Assembly: GCF_016648855.1 (NCBI RefSeq)
Contig: NZ_JACLQU010000005.1
Coordinates: forward strand, 51,501-115,500
Source of the DNA: Streptococcus parasanguinis
GTDB taxonomy: Bacteria > Bacillota > Bacilli > Lactobacillales > Streptococcaceae
Direction of reading: 5' to 3'
Length of the DNA stretch: 64,000 nt
Below the pieces are notes generated by a model. It had not been told where the DNA came from. It worked only from the letters and a program-made list of their open reading frames with translations, and ran no database searches. How positions within the stretch are numbered: position 1 is the stretch's first letter; each line of letters begins with the position of its first letter. Below, piece after piece: positions 38,683 through 48,266 of this stretch. Both the position numbers and the translations under genes were made by a program.

Positions 38683-38714
38683 AAAAAAAGAAGTTGGTAT
38701 TCTCCAACTTCTTT
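38683..38714 (-). terminator. Terminator of the secY2-asp5 operon
   Basis: AAAGAAGTTGG (38687-38697) and CCAACTTCTTT (38704-38714) form the stem; TTTTTTT follows on the minus strand. Confidence 0.85.
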
Positions 38715-38738
38715 CAAATTATAGATAGAGTCACCTTA

Positions 38739-38876
38739 GAAACTTTCCTTAGGTGAGTACGGACGTCAGCGAACTTCGAGGAAGTTCCATGACTTAGTTT
38801 TGGACCTAAGGTTCCAAAACTCCCGAGTGCTAGAAACAAGAATGTTTCTAGCACTTATCTCACGGCGGAAAGTTTC
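38739..38876. repeat. Multi-hairpin intergenic element
   Basis: Outer arms GAAACTTTCC (38739-38748) and GGAAAGTTTC (38867-38876) enclose three hairpins: GAACTTC/GAAGTTC (38771-38787), AGTTTTGGA/TCCAAAACT (38796-38821) and the perfect 13-bp AGTGCTAGAAACA/TGTTTCTAGCACT (38826-38855). It lies in the 355-bp gap between the TDT gene and asp5, downstream of asp5. No frame of note is inside. I do not recognise the family. Confidence 0.75.
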
Positions 38877-38979
38877 AATAGATGTCTAAGTGAGCCTAAT
38901 AGTTGATATTTATTTAATTTCTTAAGTATCATTTAGGTTGCATTATGTAATAAACAGGTGGATTACATTCTATTAGACA

Positions 38980-39204
38980 CTAGGCCTGTACGACCATCAT
39001 ATAAAGAAACAAGGATAAGAGAAAGACGATACTAACGGCAAGGGTTGCTAGCTTGAGCCCGCGGTGGGAGCGCCAATAACTTGGCTTCCCTAAGTTACTG
39101 GTTGCATCTGTTGAGAGCGATTGTTGTTGGCGAGGTTGCAGGGTAATGAGAACCACCAGAGCTAGAGATAAAATCGAGATGAGGATTGCAAATACCATTT
39201 CCAT
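38980..39204 (-). CDS. asp5: Accessory Sec protein Asp5 (SecG-like)
   Basis: The 74-residue protein has two membrane helices (about 5-20 and 52-70) separated by a polar loop, the SecG layout. As last gene of the operon after asp4 it matches Asp5, needed with Asp4 for export of serine-rich glycoproteins. The ribosome site AGGAGG is 8 bp from the ATG. Confidence 0.88.
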   Translation of the reverse strand: MEMVFAILISILSLALVVLITLQPRQQQSLSTDATSNLGKPSYWRSHRGLKLATLAVSIVFLLSLFLYMMVVQA

Positions 39205-39205
39205 C

Positions 39206-39397
39206 TTAGGATCCTCCTAACACTCTCAAGAGGGTAAAAATAACTCCCAGCAGAATCACCAAACCAATGATCACATTAAAGGTAACATTGATCTTTTCGG
39301 AACGCGTCGTCTTTTCTTTTTCGGAAGGACGGCGTTTGAGAGACTCCATCCGTCCTTCTACTTCTTTGTAAAATAAATCTTTCTTACGATCACTCAC
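39206..39397 (-). CDS. asp4: Accessory Sec protein Asp4 (SecE-like)
   Basis: The 63-residue protein has a charged N-terminal half with RKKDLFYKEVEGRMESLKRRP and one C-terminal membrane helix (INVTFNVIIGLVILLGVIFTLL), the SecE layout. I place the start at a GTG at 39397 that overlaps the gtfB stop (GTGAGTGA), which restores the usual Asp4 size; a longer frame to 39466 lies inside gtfB. Confidence 0.87.
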   Translation of the reverse strand: MSDRKKDLFYKEVEGRMESLKRRPSEKEKTTRSEKINVTFNVIIGLVILLGVIFTLLRVLGGS

Positions 39398-40745
39398 CTT
39401 GTCCACCGATCCCTTCTTGTAAGCGAGCTGTGAAAACAGCTGGCTCGACACTACTTGATTGGGCAATTTGTTGCGCGACTGCTTCTCTGTAGCTATCTAC
39501 AGATTGGTAGATTTCCTGGATACGGGCCACCATATCCGCTTCTTTTCCTTGGTCAAAGATATTGGCTTGTGCGAGGAAGTGGCGGTCATGCAGGGTATGG
39601 CTAAAGGCAAGGATGACTTGCTGGTGTTCAAAGGCCTTGCGGACAATGCCTTGCACCTCTGCATAGTGGTTGATATCCAGATAAATACTAGAGACCTTAA
39701 GCAACTCTTTGATCCGCTCTTGGCTGATATTTTGGTACAAGACCACATTTGGGTAGCGGACCATAGACAAGAGGCTCGCAGACATCTCCGTCAAAGCTGC
39801 TACACGGAAGGTCACATTTGGCAAGTTCTCTACTAGATAGGTCAAGGCTTCGATCTGATCCGAATTGGTCAAGACAAAGGCGTCTTTACGGATATCGTCT
39901 TTCACCTTGAAATCATACAGGTAGCCAAGGGGACCAAAATAGCTATGCTGGTCTTGCGAGGTCAACTGCAAAGCACGATGATAAGTCTCGTTTTGAGGAA
40001 TCAAGATCTTCTTAGTCCGGATTCCTGGGCTCTTTAGAATCAACTGCATGTTGCCCGGAAGGCTGTCGTGAAGAGGCTCTTGCCACACCAAGACGTCGTG
40101 CCCTTTGATGCCTTTATTGCCCAGTTGGAGACTAATGCTAAAGGAGGTAGCCAGCGTATTGTAGACCAAACCATCTAGATCAAAACCACGATACTCTAGA
40201 TAAAAGACAAAGTAATCTAAGCGATTCTTGAAAATCCGCATAGGTTGATGGTCCAAGGTCAAGATCAAATCCCCTGTTTGGTGATTCTCTGTCAAGCGCT
40301 CGATATCCCCTTCAAAATAAGTGGTCACCAAATGCTGACCTTGATCACCACAAGTCGTTACAGCTATCTTACGACCGTATTGGTCATAGTGCTCAATCAT
40401 GACTACTTGCCCCTTATCATCCAGCCACTCTATGCGCTCGACGATGCGTTTATAAGAAGCAGCATGGTACACAATTCGAGCTTTTTCCTGACCATAGTAG
40501 GTCACTTTCCCCGAACTGTTATCCCCAGAAACTTCCCAGAAATCAGGCACTGGAACTTCATTAAAGTAGCGTCCCCGCTTCTCCCCTTTTGCTTGTCCTA
40601 AGAAATAGATAAAGGGAGACTCGACACCGTCTGGTAAGAAACCATTTGGCTCCAAAACAACGGTCGGGTGGTCAAAGCCAGACTCTTTCATGGAGTGGAG
40701 CAGGTCTTGGCTTTCACGAGAATAACTATCAAATACGTTCAGCAT
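39390..40745 (-). CDS. gtfB: Accessory Sec glycosyltransferase stabilising subunit GtfB
   Basis: GtfB pairs with GtfA to add O-linked N-acetylglucosamine to serine and threonine of the adhesin before export; GtfB recognises the acceptor and stabilises GtfA. The 451-residue protein begins MLNVFDSYSRESQDLLHSM, as in known GtfB proteins, with an N-terminal add-on domain and a GT-B-like C-terminal part that lacks the E-x7-E signature seen in GtfA. Its start overlaps the gtfA end by 17 bp. Confidence 0.93.
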   Translation of the reverse strand: MLNVFDSYSRESQDLLHSMKESGFDHPTVVLEPNGFLPDGVESPFIYFLGQAKGEKRGRYFNEVPVPDFWEVSGDNSSGKVTYYGQEKARIVYHAASYKRIVERIEWLDDKGQVVMIEHYDQYGRKIAVTTCGDQGQHLVTTYFEGDIERLTENHQTGDLILTLDHQPMRIFKNRLDYFVFYLEYRGFDLDGLVYNTLATSFSISLQLGNKGIKGHDVLVWQEPLHDSLPGNMQLILKSPGIRTKKILIPQNETYHRALQLTSQDQHSYFGPLGYLYDFKVKDDIRKDAFVLTNSDQIEALTYLVENLPNVTFRVAALTEMSASLLSMVRYPNVVLYQNISQERIKELLKVSSIYLDINHYAEVQGIVRKAFEHQQVILAFSHTLHDRHFLAQANIFDQGKEADMVARIQEIYQSVDSYREAVAQQIAQSSSVEPAVFTARLQEGIGGQGE

Positions 40746-42243
40746 GTGTCACCTCTTCTATCAATTGTGCCCAAGCTTCTTCTACTCGGCTGGTCAAAAA
40801 GTCTTCTGCACGCGCATAAGATGCTTGACGCATGCTGGCTAGATCATCTTTTTTGTATAGCTGGATCATTTTTTCCGCAAAGGCAGCAGCGATCTGGTCA
40901 ACCACTTGGTCTGCTGAAGGCGGAATGAGATAGCCATTTTTGCCTTCTGTGACAAAGGTCTGGTTGCCATAAGGAACATCAAAACCGATAATCGGAAGTC
41001 CAGAACCAATCGCCTCCATCAAGGTCAACCCAAAACCTTCACTGGTCGATGCTGACAGGTAAACCTCATAGTTCTTATAAATCTCCTCTAGATTGGCATG
41101 CCCTTTGAGGTGGATATAGTCTGCTGCTCCCAATTCATCAATCAGAGAACGCAACTTGCCTTCTTCTCCACCTTTTCCATAGATGTCAAAAGACAGTTCT
41201 GGCAATTCTTTTTTGGCACGAACCACTGCTCGCACCAACCAGTCAATATGTTTTTCTGTCGCTAAACGAGAGGCGGTAATCATAGAAAATGGGGTGCGAT
41301 TTTCATTTTGTGGCAAGTTTGCAAGACTCCCAACTGGAATGGTATAGATGGCTGGCTGATGGTTGGTGTATTTGGCAAACTGCTCGGCTAAGATTTCTTT
41401 TTGACGGTCGGTCGCAACAATAAAGAAGTCCACCTTGTCAGCATTGGTAAATTGGTACTCGTAGTAGTTGTTCCACAGGATATACTGATCGTCAACATTA
41501 TTGGCACTGAAGTGCTCTGCATGGACGACCACACCCAGGCGGGCTTTTTGCGCTTCTTCAAAGATAGGCTGACCGATATTGGTTTCCCGATCCAAAATCA
41601 CCAGATCTTGTTTGGTCAATTGAAGGGTTTGCATGAAGTAGCGGATCAATTCTTGGCGACCAACTAGATAGCGATCTGGGAAACGATAGATTTCGCGGCC
41701 ATCCGCCATCTGCATGCTGTAGGCAACCGTCCCGTCTTCATTGTAAAAGCGGCGCTCAATCAAGTTGGCTTGATTGTTCTTAGGAATAAAGTACTCGGTA
41801 CAATAGCGGGTATAGGAGAAATAATCCTTTCTCACCAAAATCCCTCTAGACACGTACTCGCAGCGTTCGACATAAGGACTGTTTTCTTCGCGCAGGTAGC
41901 AGGTCAAAAAATTGTCCTGGTCCTCATAAAAGAAGCGCTTGATCTTGCCGTCGACTTCTTCCCGAGTCGGTTTTCCGGCAAAACCTGCTAAGACCTGATC
42001 AATGGTATAGGTCGTTGGCGCAATTTTTATATCTGTAAAATGGCTATAGAGCCAGATGATTTCATCATTTTTAAAACCGATATTTTCTGTTAAATGCTGG
42101 ATATTATCGGCTAAGATCATATCCATAAAAACAAACTTGGCTGGTTGATGGATATTGCGTAACAACTGGGCACGGTAGGCCTGGGCATACTCAACACCAC
42201 TGCTGGCCCAACCGATTCCAAGGTTGATATTGTATACTGTCAT
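40729..42243 (-). CDS. gtfA: Accessory Sec O-GlcNAc transferase catalytic subunit GtfA
   Basis: GtfA is the GT4-family catalytic subunit that puts the first GlcNAc on the serine-rich protein. The 504-residue protein begins MTVYNINLGIGWASSGVEYAQAYR, has the beta-meander add-on domain (about 60-210) and the retaining GT-B signature EGFGLTLMEAIGSGLP with the paired glutamates. It follows secA2 by 11 bp and overlaps gtfB. Confidence 0.95.
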   Translation of the reverse strand: MTVYNINLGIGWASSGVEYAQAYRAQLLRNIHQPAKFVFMDMILADNIQHLTENIGFKNDEIIWLYSHFTDIKIAPTTYTIDQVLAGFAGKPTREEVDGKIKRFFYEDQDNFLTCYLREENSPYVERCEYVSRGILVRKDYFSYTRYCTEYFIPKNNQANLIERRFYNEDGTVAYSMQMADGREIYRFPDRYLVGRQELIRYFMQTLQLTKQDLVILDRETNIGQPIFEEAQKARLGVVVHAEHFSANNVDDQYILWNNYYEYQFTNADKVDFFIVATDRQKEILAEQFAKYTNHQPAIYTIPVGSLANLPQNENRTPFSMITASRLATEKHIDWLVRAVVRAKKELPELSFDIYGKGGEEGKLRSLIDELGAADYIHLKGHANLEEIYKNYEVYLSASTSEGFGLTLMEAIGSGLPIIGFDVPYGNQTFVTEGKNGYLIPPSADQVVDQIAAAFAEKMIQLYKKDDLASMRQASYARAEDFLTSRVEEAWAQLIEEVTHAERI

Positions 42244-42254
42244 AATGTCCTCTT

Positions 42255-44633
42255 TTATGGGAAATGCAAGACAATTTCCCCTTTTTTATTGATTTCTACT
42301 CGACTTAGTAAGAGATTGCGGACCATTTGTTCTTTGGCCGCCTCTTTCATTCGTTCAAAGGATTGGTAGGCTTCTTGGAAAAATTCTACCAAAGGGTTTT
42401 TCTGACTGGTGTACTGACCAGAGAGCGCCATGCGCAATTGTTGCAGATAGTCTACCTGCTCGACCCAGTTTTCATCGATAGCTTTTAGGATGGCCATGCG
42501 CTGGAATTGGGCGATCACCTCATCGGTGCCTAAGATCTCATACTTAGCTTCCAACTCGCTTTTAGCAATCTCCCATAAGAAATTCTCTTTGGTTTTCTTG
42601 CTACGGAAGGTTTGGTGGGCCTTTTCCGGATCTACTTGGTAGCTCACATTGTCTAACATATAGCGATAAAAAGCTACCGGTTCCTTGTATTCTTTTTTAT
42701 GGGCTACACTTGAAAAGACGGAACGAAGCACTTTTTCAACGATATCATCCAAGCGTCCTTCTTGTTTAATCAAGCGGTCGCGCTCTTCGTAGACGATGGC
42801 ACGCTGAATATTCATGCTTTCCGCAAATTCTAGTGTCATCCGACGACTGGCCTGACCAGAACTTTCACTAGCATTTTGGGCCCGTTCCACCAAGTTTCTA
42901 TACTTGCGCTTGGTCAGAGCTTTGGCTGAACCAATCCGCTCATCCACATCATAGTCTTGATAGGTATCCTGGATCCAGTCTGGTCCCCAGTTTTTCATCA
43001 AATCGTCTTCTAAAGAGACAAAGAACTTGGTCAAACCGGGATCTCCTTGACGACCTGAACGTCCACGAATTTGAAGGTCAATCCGCTGGTTCATCATCCG
43101 CTCAGTCCCAACAACCACCAAGCCACCTAACTCAGCGACTCCTGGTCCCAACTTGATATCGGTTCCCCGACCGGCCATTGAGGTCGCAACCGTCACGGCT
43201 CCTTTGCGACCTGATTCCTTAATGATCTGGGCCTCTCGAGGAGCATTGTTGGCATTAAGAAGATTGTGAGGAATCCCTTCGCGCAAAAGAAGATTCGAGT
43301 AAAGAATCGACATCTCAACGGATCCGGCAAAGACCAGAATCGGATTACCCTTTTCATGGACCTTCTTCACATAATCCAGAGAAGCCACGATTTTCTCTGG
43401 CAAGGTCTGATAGATTTCATCTGGCAAATCCTTGCGGATCTTCTTGCGATTGGTTGGGATCTTGATCACTGACATGGCATAGGTATCAAGAAACTCTGCC
43501 TCAGCGACCTTCCCAGTCCCAGTCATGCCACCCAACTTCCGAAACATCTTAAAGAGGTTTTGGTAAGTAATAGAAGCCATGGCCCGTGTTTCTTGGGTGA
43601 GCTTGAGACCCTCTTTGGCTTCAATCGCCTGGTGGAGTCCTCCTTGCAAACGGGTCATTTCCATCAAGCGCCCCGTCGCCTGGTCTAGTAAGACAATCTC
43701 CGGTTGCCCTTCGACATTGGGATGGATGACATAATCCTTATCCTTAATAAAGTTTTTATTGGCCTGCAGGGCTAAGCTGATATGGCGGACCAAGTCACGG
43801 TATTGGGGATCATAGAGGTTGGGAATGGCTAGAAAGGCTTCTGCTGCATGAGCTCCTTTTCGAGTCAACCAAACCCGTTTCTTTTCTTCATCAAACTTGA
43901 AGTCTTCCCCCTCTTTGAAGGTTTGGATCAGGGTATCAATAATCCCATATAGGTTGGATTGGACCCGAGGAGAACCAGAAATAATCAAGGGAGTCTGAGC
44001 ACTATCTAGAAGCACCGAATCAATCTCATCGACAATGGCGTAATTGAAGTCTGCCAAAAACTGGCCATCTGCCGAAGCCGTCAAGTTCTCTGTGAGATAG
44101 TCAAAGCCTAGACTGGTATTGGTCGTATAAATGACATCTGACCGGTAAATCTCCCGTTTGACTTCTGGATCTAATTCTTCGTCTTCTGATTGTTTCAAGG
44201 GAACTCCAACAGTCAAGCCCAAAAAGCGGTAGACCTGTCCCATCTCTTCTGCATCCCGAGTTGCCAGATAGGTATTGGTCGTAATAACCATGACCCCTTT
44301 GCCCTCTAAGGCATTGAGATAAACCGGCATAGTTGCCGTCAAGGTCTTCCCTTCACCAGTATTCATTTCAGCGACATTGCCTTGGTGGAGGACAATACCT
44401 CCCATGACTTGCACGTCATAAGGAAACATGCCCAAGACCCGTTTATCAGCTTCACGCGCAACCGCAAATGCTTCCGGCAAGAGATCATCCAAGGTCTCAC
44501 CCTTAGCTAGACGTTCCCGAAATTCCACAGTTTTCTCCTGTAGTTGTCGATCCGTCAAGCGGGCCATGTCATCCTTCCAGCTATTGACTTCTTTTAAGAT
44601 TTTTTTGATGTTTCTTAATTTAACGTAATCCAA
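42255..44633 (-). CDS. secA2: Accessory Sec translocase ATPase SecA2
   Basis: SecA2 drives export of the glycosylated adhesins. The 792-residue protein has Walker A as MNTGEGKT (GEGKT at 93-97), the DEID box in [13 protein letters not shown], helicase motif III in GGMTGTG and the NBD2 segment with [12 protein letters not shown]. It lacks the C-terminal zinc/SecB tail of SecA1, ending at IVLHFP. I place the start at a TTG at 44633 behind AGAGGAT, giving [17 protein letters not shown]; the 43 codons upstream lie in asp3. Confidence 0.95.
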   Translation of the reverse strand: MDYVKLRNIKKILKEVNSWKDDMARLTDRQLQEKTVEFRERLAKGETLDDLLPEAFAVAREADKRVLGMFPYDVQVMGGIVLHQGNVAEMNTGEGKTLTATMPVYLNALEGKGVMVITTNTYLATRDAEEMGQVYRFLGLTVGVPLKQSEDEELDPEVKREIYRSDVIYTTNTSLGFDYLTENLTASADGQFLADFNYAIVDEIDSVLLDSAQTPLIISGSPRVQSNLYGIIDTLIQTFKEGEDFKFDEEKKRVWLTRKGAHAAEAFLAIPNLYDPQYRDLVRHISLALQANKNFIKDKDYVIHPNVEGQPEIVLLDQATGRLMEMTRLQGGLHQAIEAKEGLKLTQETRAMASITYQNLFKMFRKLGGMTGTGKVAEAEFLDTYAMSVIKIPTNRKKIRKDLPDEIYQTLPEKIVASLDYVKKVHEKGNPILVFAGSVEMSILYSNLLLREGIPHNLLNANNAPREAQIIKESGRKGAVTVATSMAGRGTDIKLGPGVAELGGLVVVGTERMMNQRIDLQIRGRSGRQGDPGLTKFFVSLEDDLMKNWGPDWIQDTYQDYDVDERIGSAKALTKRKYRNLVERAQNASESSGQASRRMTLEFAESMNIQRAIVYEERDRLIKQEGRLDDIVEKVLRSVFSSVAHKKEYKEPVAFYRYMLDNVSYQVDPEKAHQTFRSKKTKENFLWEIAKSELEAKYEILGTDEVIAQFQRMAILKAIDENWVEQVDYLQQLRMALSGQYTSQKNPLVEFFQEAYQSFERMKEAAKEQMVRNLLLSRVEINKKGEIVLHFP

Positions 44634-44664
44634 TGTAATCCTCTTTTTTTGCAGTGATGTTCGT

Positions 44665-45135
44665 CTATTCGAGAACTTCTGCTCCCTCAGACGATATTGG
44701 TTGAATCGTGAAATAGTGGAAGGTAAACTCTTGCAAACCTGCACTGAGCAAGCGTACTTCATAGGCGTAAGCTTGATCTGGATAGGTAAACAGCAAGCGA
44801 CCTTCTGCGGTTACTCGACGGGCAACGACCTCTCCAAAGCGATCTTTGAAGACGATTTCTACCATAACGGTATGAGCCGGAGTCGCTTCCATCGTGATAA
44901 CCAATTCATAATCTTGCTCTCTTTTGAGCAGGGGCAGACTAGGAATTTGACGAGTTGCGCCAAAATTTGTCTGCGAATGCCAAGTTTTCAGTACTTGACC
45001 AGATGGCATGAGGGGGTTCTGAAACTGAACGCTTCCTTGGTCAGTCGCTTGAATGGTCGACCCCCAAAGATAATCTGCCAGAACGGTATCGCCCCAGTAG
45101 ATTCGTCTGCTTTCATTTTCTTTTATTTTTATCAT
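44665..45135 (-). CDS. asp3: Accessory Sec system protein Asp3
   Basis: Asp3 forms a complex with Asp1 and Asp2 that binds the unfolded serine-rich protein and SecA2. The 156-residue protein includes [17 protein letters not shown] and a beta-rich C-terminal part (lectin-like in the known structure) with FHYFTIQP. The ATG at 45135 overlaps the asp2 stop (ATGA). Confidence 0.93.
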   Translation of the reverse strand: MIKIKENESRRIYWGDTVLADYLWGSTIQATDQGSVQFQNPLMPSGQVLKTWHSQTNFGATRQIPSLPLLKREQDYELVITMEATPAHTVMVEIVFKDRFGEVVARRVTAEGRLLFTYPDQAYAYEVRLLSAGLQEFTFHYFTIQPISSEGAEVLE

Positions 45136-46676
45136 TGGTTTCTTCCAAAGTCTCTTTCCATGATTTCTTTGTACTGGGTCACAAACCACTCAATGATCGG
45201 ACCACTCGCATCATTGTGTCGACCGGCGCGGCTAGTACTGATAATACGAACCGGCAATTCATACAAGGCCTCTAAAATATCTGGATAAGCCTGCTGGTCA
45301 TAGTCATCATCCCTCATATAGGCAAGGGCTAAAATCGTATCCTTGAAATCTGCCTGGTCAAACCGGTCCCAGAAGCGTTGATTGAGCTGACCGATCCCTT
45401 CTTGCGACACTTGACCAATGATCAACTGCATCATGTCTAGGGATGTTCCAAACTCATCTGGACGTTTAAATTTCAGGTTGGCAGCGACATCCCCCAGGTT
45501 GACAATGGGTTTTCCGACCAAGATCGCATGAGGAGAATAAAGAGCACCATAGTAAAGGGCACCAAAGGTCCCCATGGACAAGCCAGAGAAATTCATATCT
45601 TTTGGCTCAAAGCCGAGCAAGTCCAAGTGCTGATCAATAAAGGCAGTGATTTGATTTTCTAATTCTTCTGAGCCCATATAGAAGGATCCACCTTCCAGTC
45701 TTGGGTCAGAAAAGAGAATAAAGGGACTCCCCATCGCACGCATCATCCCAAACCCTTCAAATCCTTCGGCCGGACGATACCCAGAAAAGTAAATGTTTAA
45801 AGGTGGCTTCATATCGCCAGGATGGAAATAAGCAAAAATTTCTTGGCGTTTGTGGTCCCGTAGCGTCTTAGCTCCTACGGTCATCTCTCCTAAAGGACCA
45901 TGTGACAAGCGCTTATGTAGGGCTCCGATCGTAAGCGTCCCCTCTCCTTTTGCTTCCAGCGAAAAGGCTAGGTAATAAGGCTCTGCGCCGTCCAATTCTA
46001 GTGGTTGTGCCATCTCTTCTTCTGAAAAGACTGCATCTTTGACCCACTCTCCCAGAGCACCAAAGCGGTAAAATTGAATCCGCAATTGCAGCTGACAGCT
46101 TGGATCTTTTTCATATTCCAACCAAAAATTGATGGGACGACTAGCATCATACACGTAGTTGTAGACCCACTGAGCAATCGGTGTAAACTCTTCACCGTAT
46201 GATCCATCTAGCTGAAGAAAATGTTGCCCCAGCACCGTTTGCTGGCCCGCAAAATCCGGTCTCACTCGCAGGTCACGAACCGTAAAGGCATCTCCATATT
46301 GATTGTCGTATAAAAAGCGCTCTAAGACGTAGAGAAATTGATGCTTGTTTGAGAAATCCCAGGGTTTTGCTTGCTTGAGCCTTAATAGGTGAGCCAATTC
46401 TTCAGAAGGCACCTCTAGTTCATGGCTTTGATCATAAAAAACGGTATACGGCTGGAAATAAGCCAGGTCTTCTCCTAAAGCTAATAAATCTTCTGGCTTT
46501 TCCAGAATCAAGGCTTTGAATTTGGAGATTTCCTCTTCTTCCATATACTCTTTGAGCGATGGAAGAGTGGTAGCTTGAAAAAAGTGCCAGCCTAGTCCAG
46601 CAGGAAGCTCCACTTGATCCTGCCAACTGCTTGAGCCGATTTGGAGAATATGGGGTATTTGTAATTTTTTATCCAT
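45132..46676 (-). CDS. asp2: Accessory Sec system protein Asp2 (GlcNAc O-acetyltransferase)
   Basis: Asp2 takes part in transport and, in S. gordonii, acetylates GlcNAc on the adhesin. The 514-residue protein has an alpha/beta-hydrolase-like C-terminal domain with the nucleophile motif GLSMG (Ser367) and a late histidine in RAGRHNDASG, so the catalytic apparatus looks intact. Its start overlaps asp1 by 8 bp. Confidence 0.94.
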   Translation of the reverse strand: MDKKLQIPHILQIGSSSWQDQVELPAGLGWHFFQATTLPSLKEYMEEEEISKFKALILEKPEDLLALGEDLAYFQPYTVFYDQSHELEVPSEELAHLLRLKQAKPWDFSNKHQFLYVLERFLYDNQYGDAFTVRDLRVRPDFAGQQTVLGQHFLQLDGSYGEEFTPIAQWVYNYVYDASRPINFWLEYEKDPSCQLQLRIQFYRFGALGEWVKDAVFSEEEMAQPLELDGAEPYYLAFSLEAKGEGTLTIGALHKRLSHGPLGEMTVGAKTLRDHKRQEIFAYFHPGDMKPPLNIYFSGYRPAEGFEGFGMMRAMGSPFILFSDPRLEGGSFYMGSEELENQITAFIDQHLDLLGFEPKDMNFSGLSMGTFGALYYGALYSPHAILVGKPIVNLGDVAANLKFKRPDEFGTSLDMMQLIIGQVSQEGIGQLNQRFWDRFDQADFKDTILALAYMRDDDYDQQAYPDILEALYELPVRIISTSRAGRHNDASGPIIEWFVTQYKEIMERDFGRNQ

Positions 46677-48258
46677 GACGTTCTTTCATCCATCCTTCCC
46701 ATTTCTCGATCAAGCGTTGACCGGTGTATTCTTGAATTTTTTCGATCGAGTAGACCAAGGCTTCGTTCCAAGGCTTCAATTCCAATAAAAAGTGAGTAAT
46801 CGCCTTCTCTAATTCCTTGTCTCCCTTTGATAAGACATAGCCGTTTTTCAAATGATCGACATATTCTGTCTGGACGCGGTTGACCTGAGGAATCCCAGCA
46901 GAGATCCCTGCAATCTGCGTGTAGAGGTTGGGTTCCTCGCTTAAATCTACGATCAAGCGGGTTTTTTCCAATTCTTGAATAATGTCATTTTCATTTGAAA
47001 AATTCTTAACTACAAAGCGATAATCCGGTGCGTCTTGTACGGACTCTTCATCGATAATCTGGTTTTCCCCAAGCCCTTCCATTTGGGCTGGTGATTGAAC
47101 CAGATGCAAGTCCTGCTCGCTAGCGATCAATTCCTCGAGTTGCCCTTCTAATTCCTTAACACGCTCCGGTGATCCATTGTAAAATGCAAAAACAACTTCG
47201 AATAATGGATGTTGCGCCAACACTTCCAGAACCTTCTTGAGCTGGCTCTTACTCGGGAGCTCGGCTTCGTTGACATAAAAGTAAATCTTTGATTCCTTGC
47301 GTTCCTGACTAGATCCCAAACGAAGGCGGGAGTCAAAAGAGGTAATCCGGTGTGTCTTCTGAGCCAAGCTAGGAGAAAAGACCCCAATCGCTTCTTTGGT
47401 TTTTTCACTATCTGTAATCAAGAGTTGGGCATCAATCATATCAAAATAGAGGGCAAAGTTTTCAGCAGACAAGGGCTGACGATTCCCATAGAAAGACAAG
47501 ACTTTCTTGACGCTACTTGCCGTATCTTGTAAAAAGGCCAAATTTGCTGGATGAGCTGCCAAAACCAACTGATCTCGTCCTGGAACCAAGGTTGCTAGCT
47601 GCTCCTTCATTTTTTCAGCGACAACGTCTCCCATATTGGCATAGCTTTCTTTTTTGAAGGCATGAAAGAAAGCTTCATTAACCATGACGGAGTGGTTCTC
47701 TTCGATCAACATCTCTCTCAAAACCCATTGCCCATCAAAACTCAGATACTCTTGGAAATAGGGTTTTCCCTCATTGTAGTAAATTCTACTAGAGATAAAG
47801 CCACGATCATCTAAGTACTCGATGTAGCTGATCTCGTCATTCTTATAACGGGTCAAAGAGAGAAGGTTTCCATCCACTCCCATATCAATTTTCGCTAGGT
47901 GGTGGCCCTTTCGAAATGCCATCACCAAAAAGGGAGTATAGGAAAAAGTGGTCTCACTCGGCCATTCGATGTCCTGAAGCTGAACTGGACGCATGGCCAA
48001 ATCAGACGGAACCTGTTGGATCTTATCAAAAATCGAGAGCACATCTGTCTCTAACAAATCTTGGCGGTGCAAAAAATAGCGCAGTTGTGGACTATATTGA
48101 GGCAACAATAAGATCCGATCCATTTCTGCTTCTTGAAAAATACGAACTTGATTAATGGTATCGTCAAATTCAATGGACTCTCGCATCCAGTACCAAGGGG
48201 TAGCTGTTTGCTGCCAGATGCGGTCCGTTCCATACCAGGCTGGTACAAAATAATACAT
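46669..48258 (-). CDS. asp1: Accessory Sec system protein Asp1
   Basis: Asp1 has a glycosyltransferase-like fold without activity and docks Asp2/Asp3 and acidic lipids. The 529-residue protein begins MYYFVPAWYGTDRIWQQTATPWYW, a typical Asp1 start, and shows the GtfB-like pattern of the C-terminal half (SGIPQVNRVQTEYVDHLKNGYVL). It follows secY2 by 8 bp. Confidence 0.94.
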   Translation of the reverse strand: MYYFVPAWYGTDRIWQQTATPWYWMRESIEFDDTINQVRIFQEAEMDRILLLPQYSPQLRYFLHRQDLLETDVLSIFDKIQQVPSDLAMRPVQLQDIEWPSETTFSYTPFLVMAFRKGHHLAKIDMGVDGNLLSLTRYKNDEISYIEYLDDRGFISSRIYYNEGKPYFQEYLSFDGQWVLREMLIEENHSVMVNEAFFHAFKKESYANMGDVVAEKMKEQLATLVPGRDQLVLAAHPANLAFLQDTASSVKKVLSFYGNRQPLSAENFALYFDMIDAQLLITDSEKTKEAIGVFSPSLAQKTHRITSFDSRLRLGSSQERKESKIYFYVNEAELPSKSQLKKVLEVLAQHPLFEVVFAFYNGSPERVKELEGQLEELIASEQDLHLVQSPAQMEGLGENQIIDEESVQDAPDYRFVVKNFSNENDIIQELEKTRLIVDLSEEPNLYTQIAGISAGIPQVNRVQTEYVDHLKNGYVLSKGDKELEKAITHFLLELKPWNEALVYSIEKIQEYTGQRLIEKWEGWMKERHG

Positions 48259-48266
48259 GGTTACTC

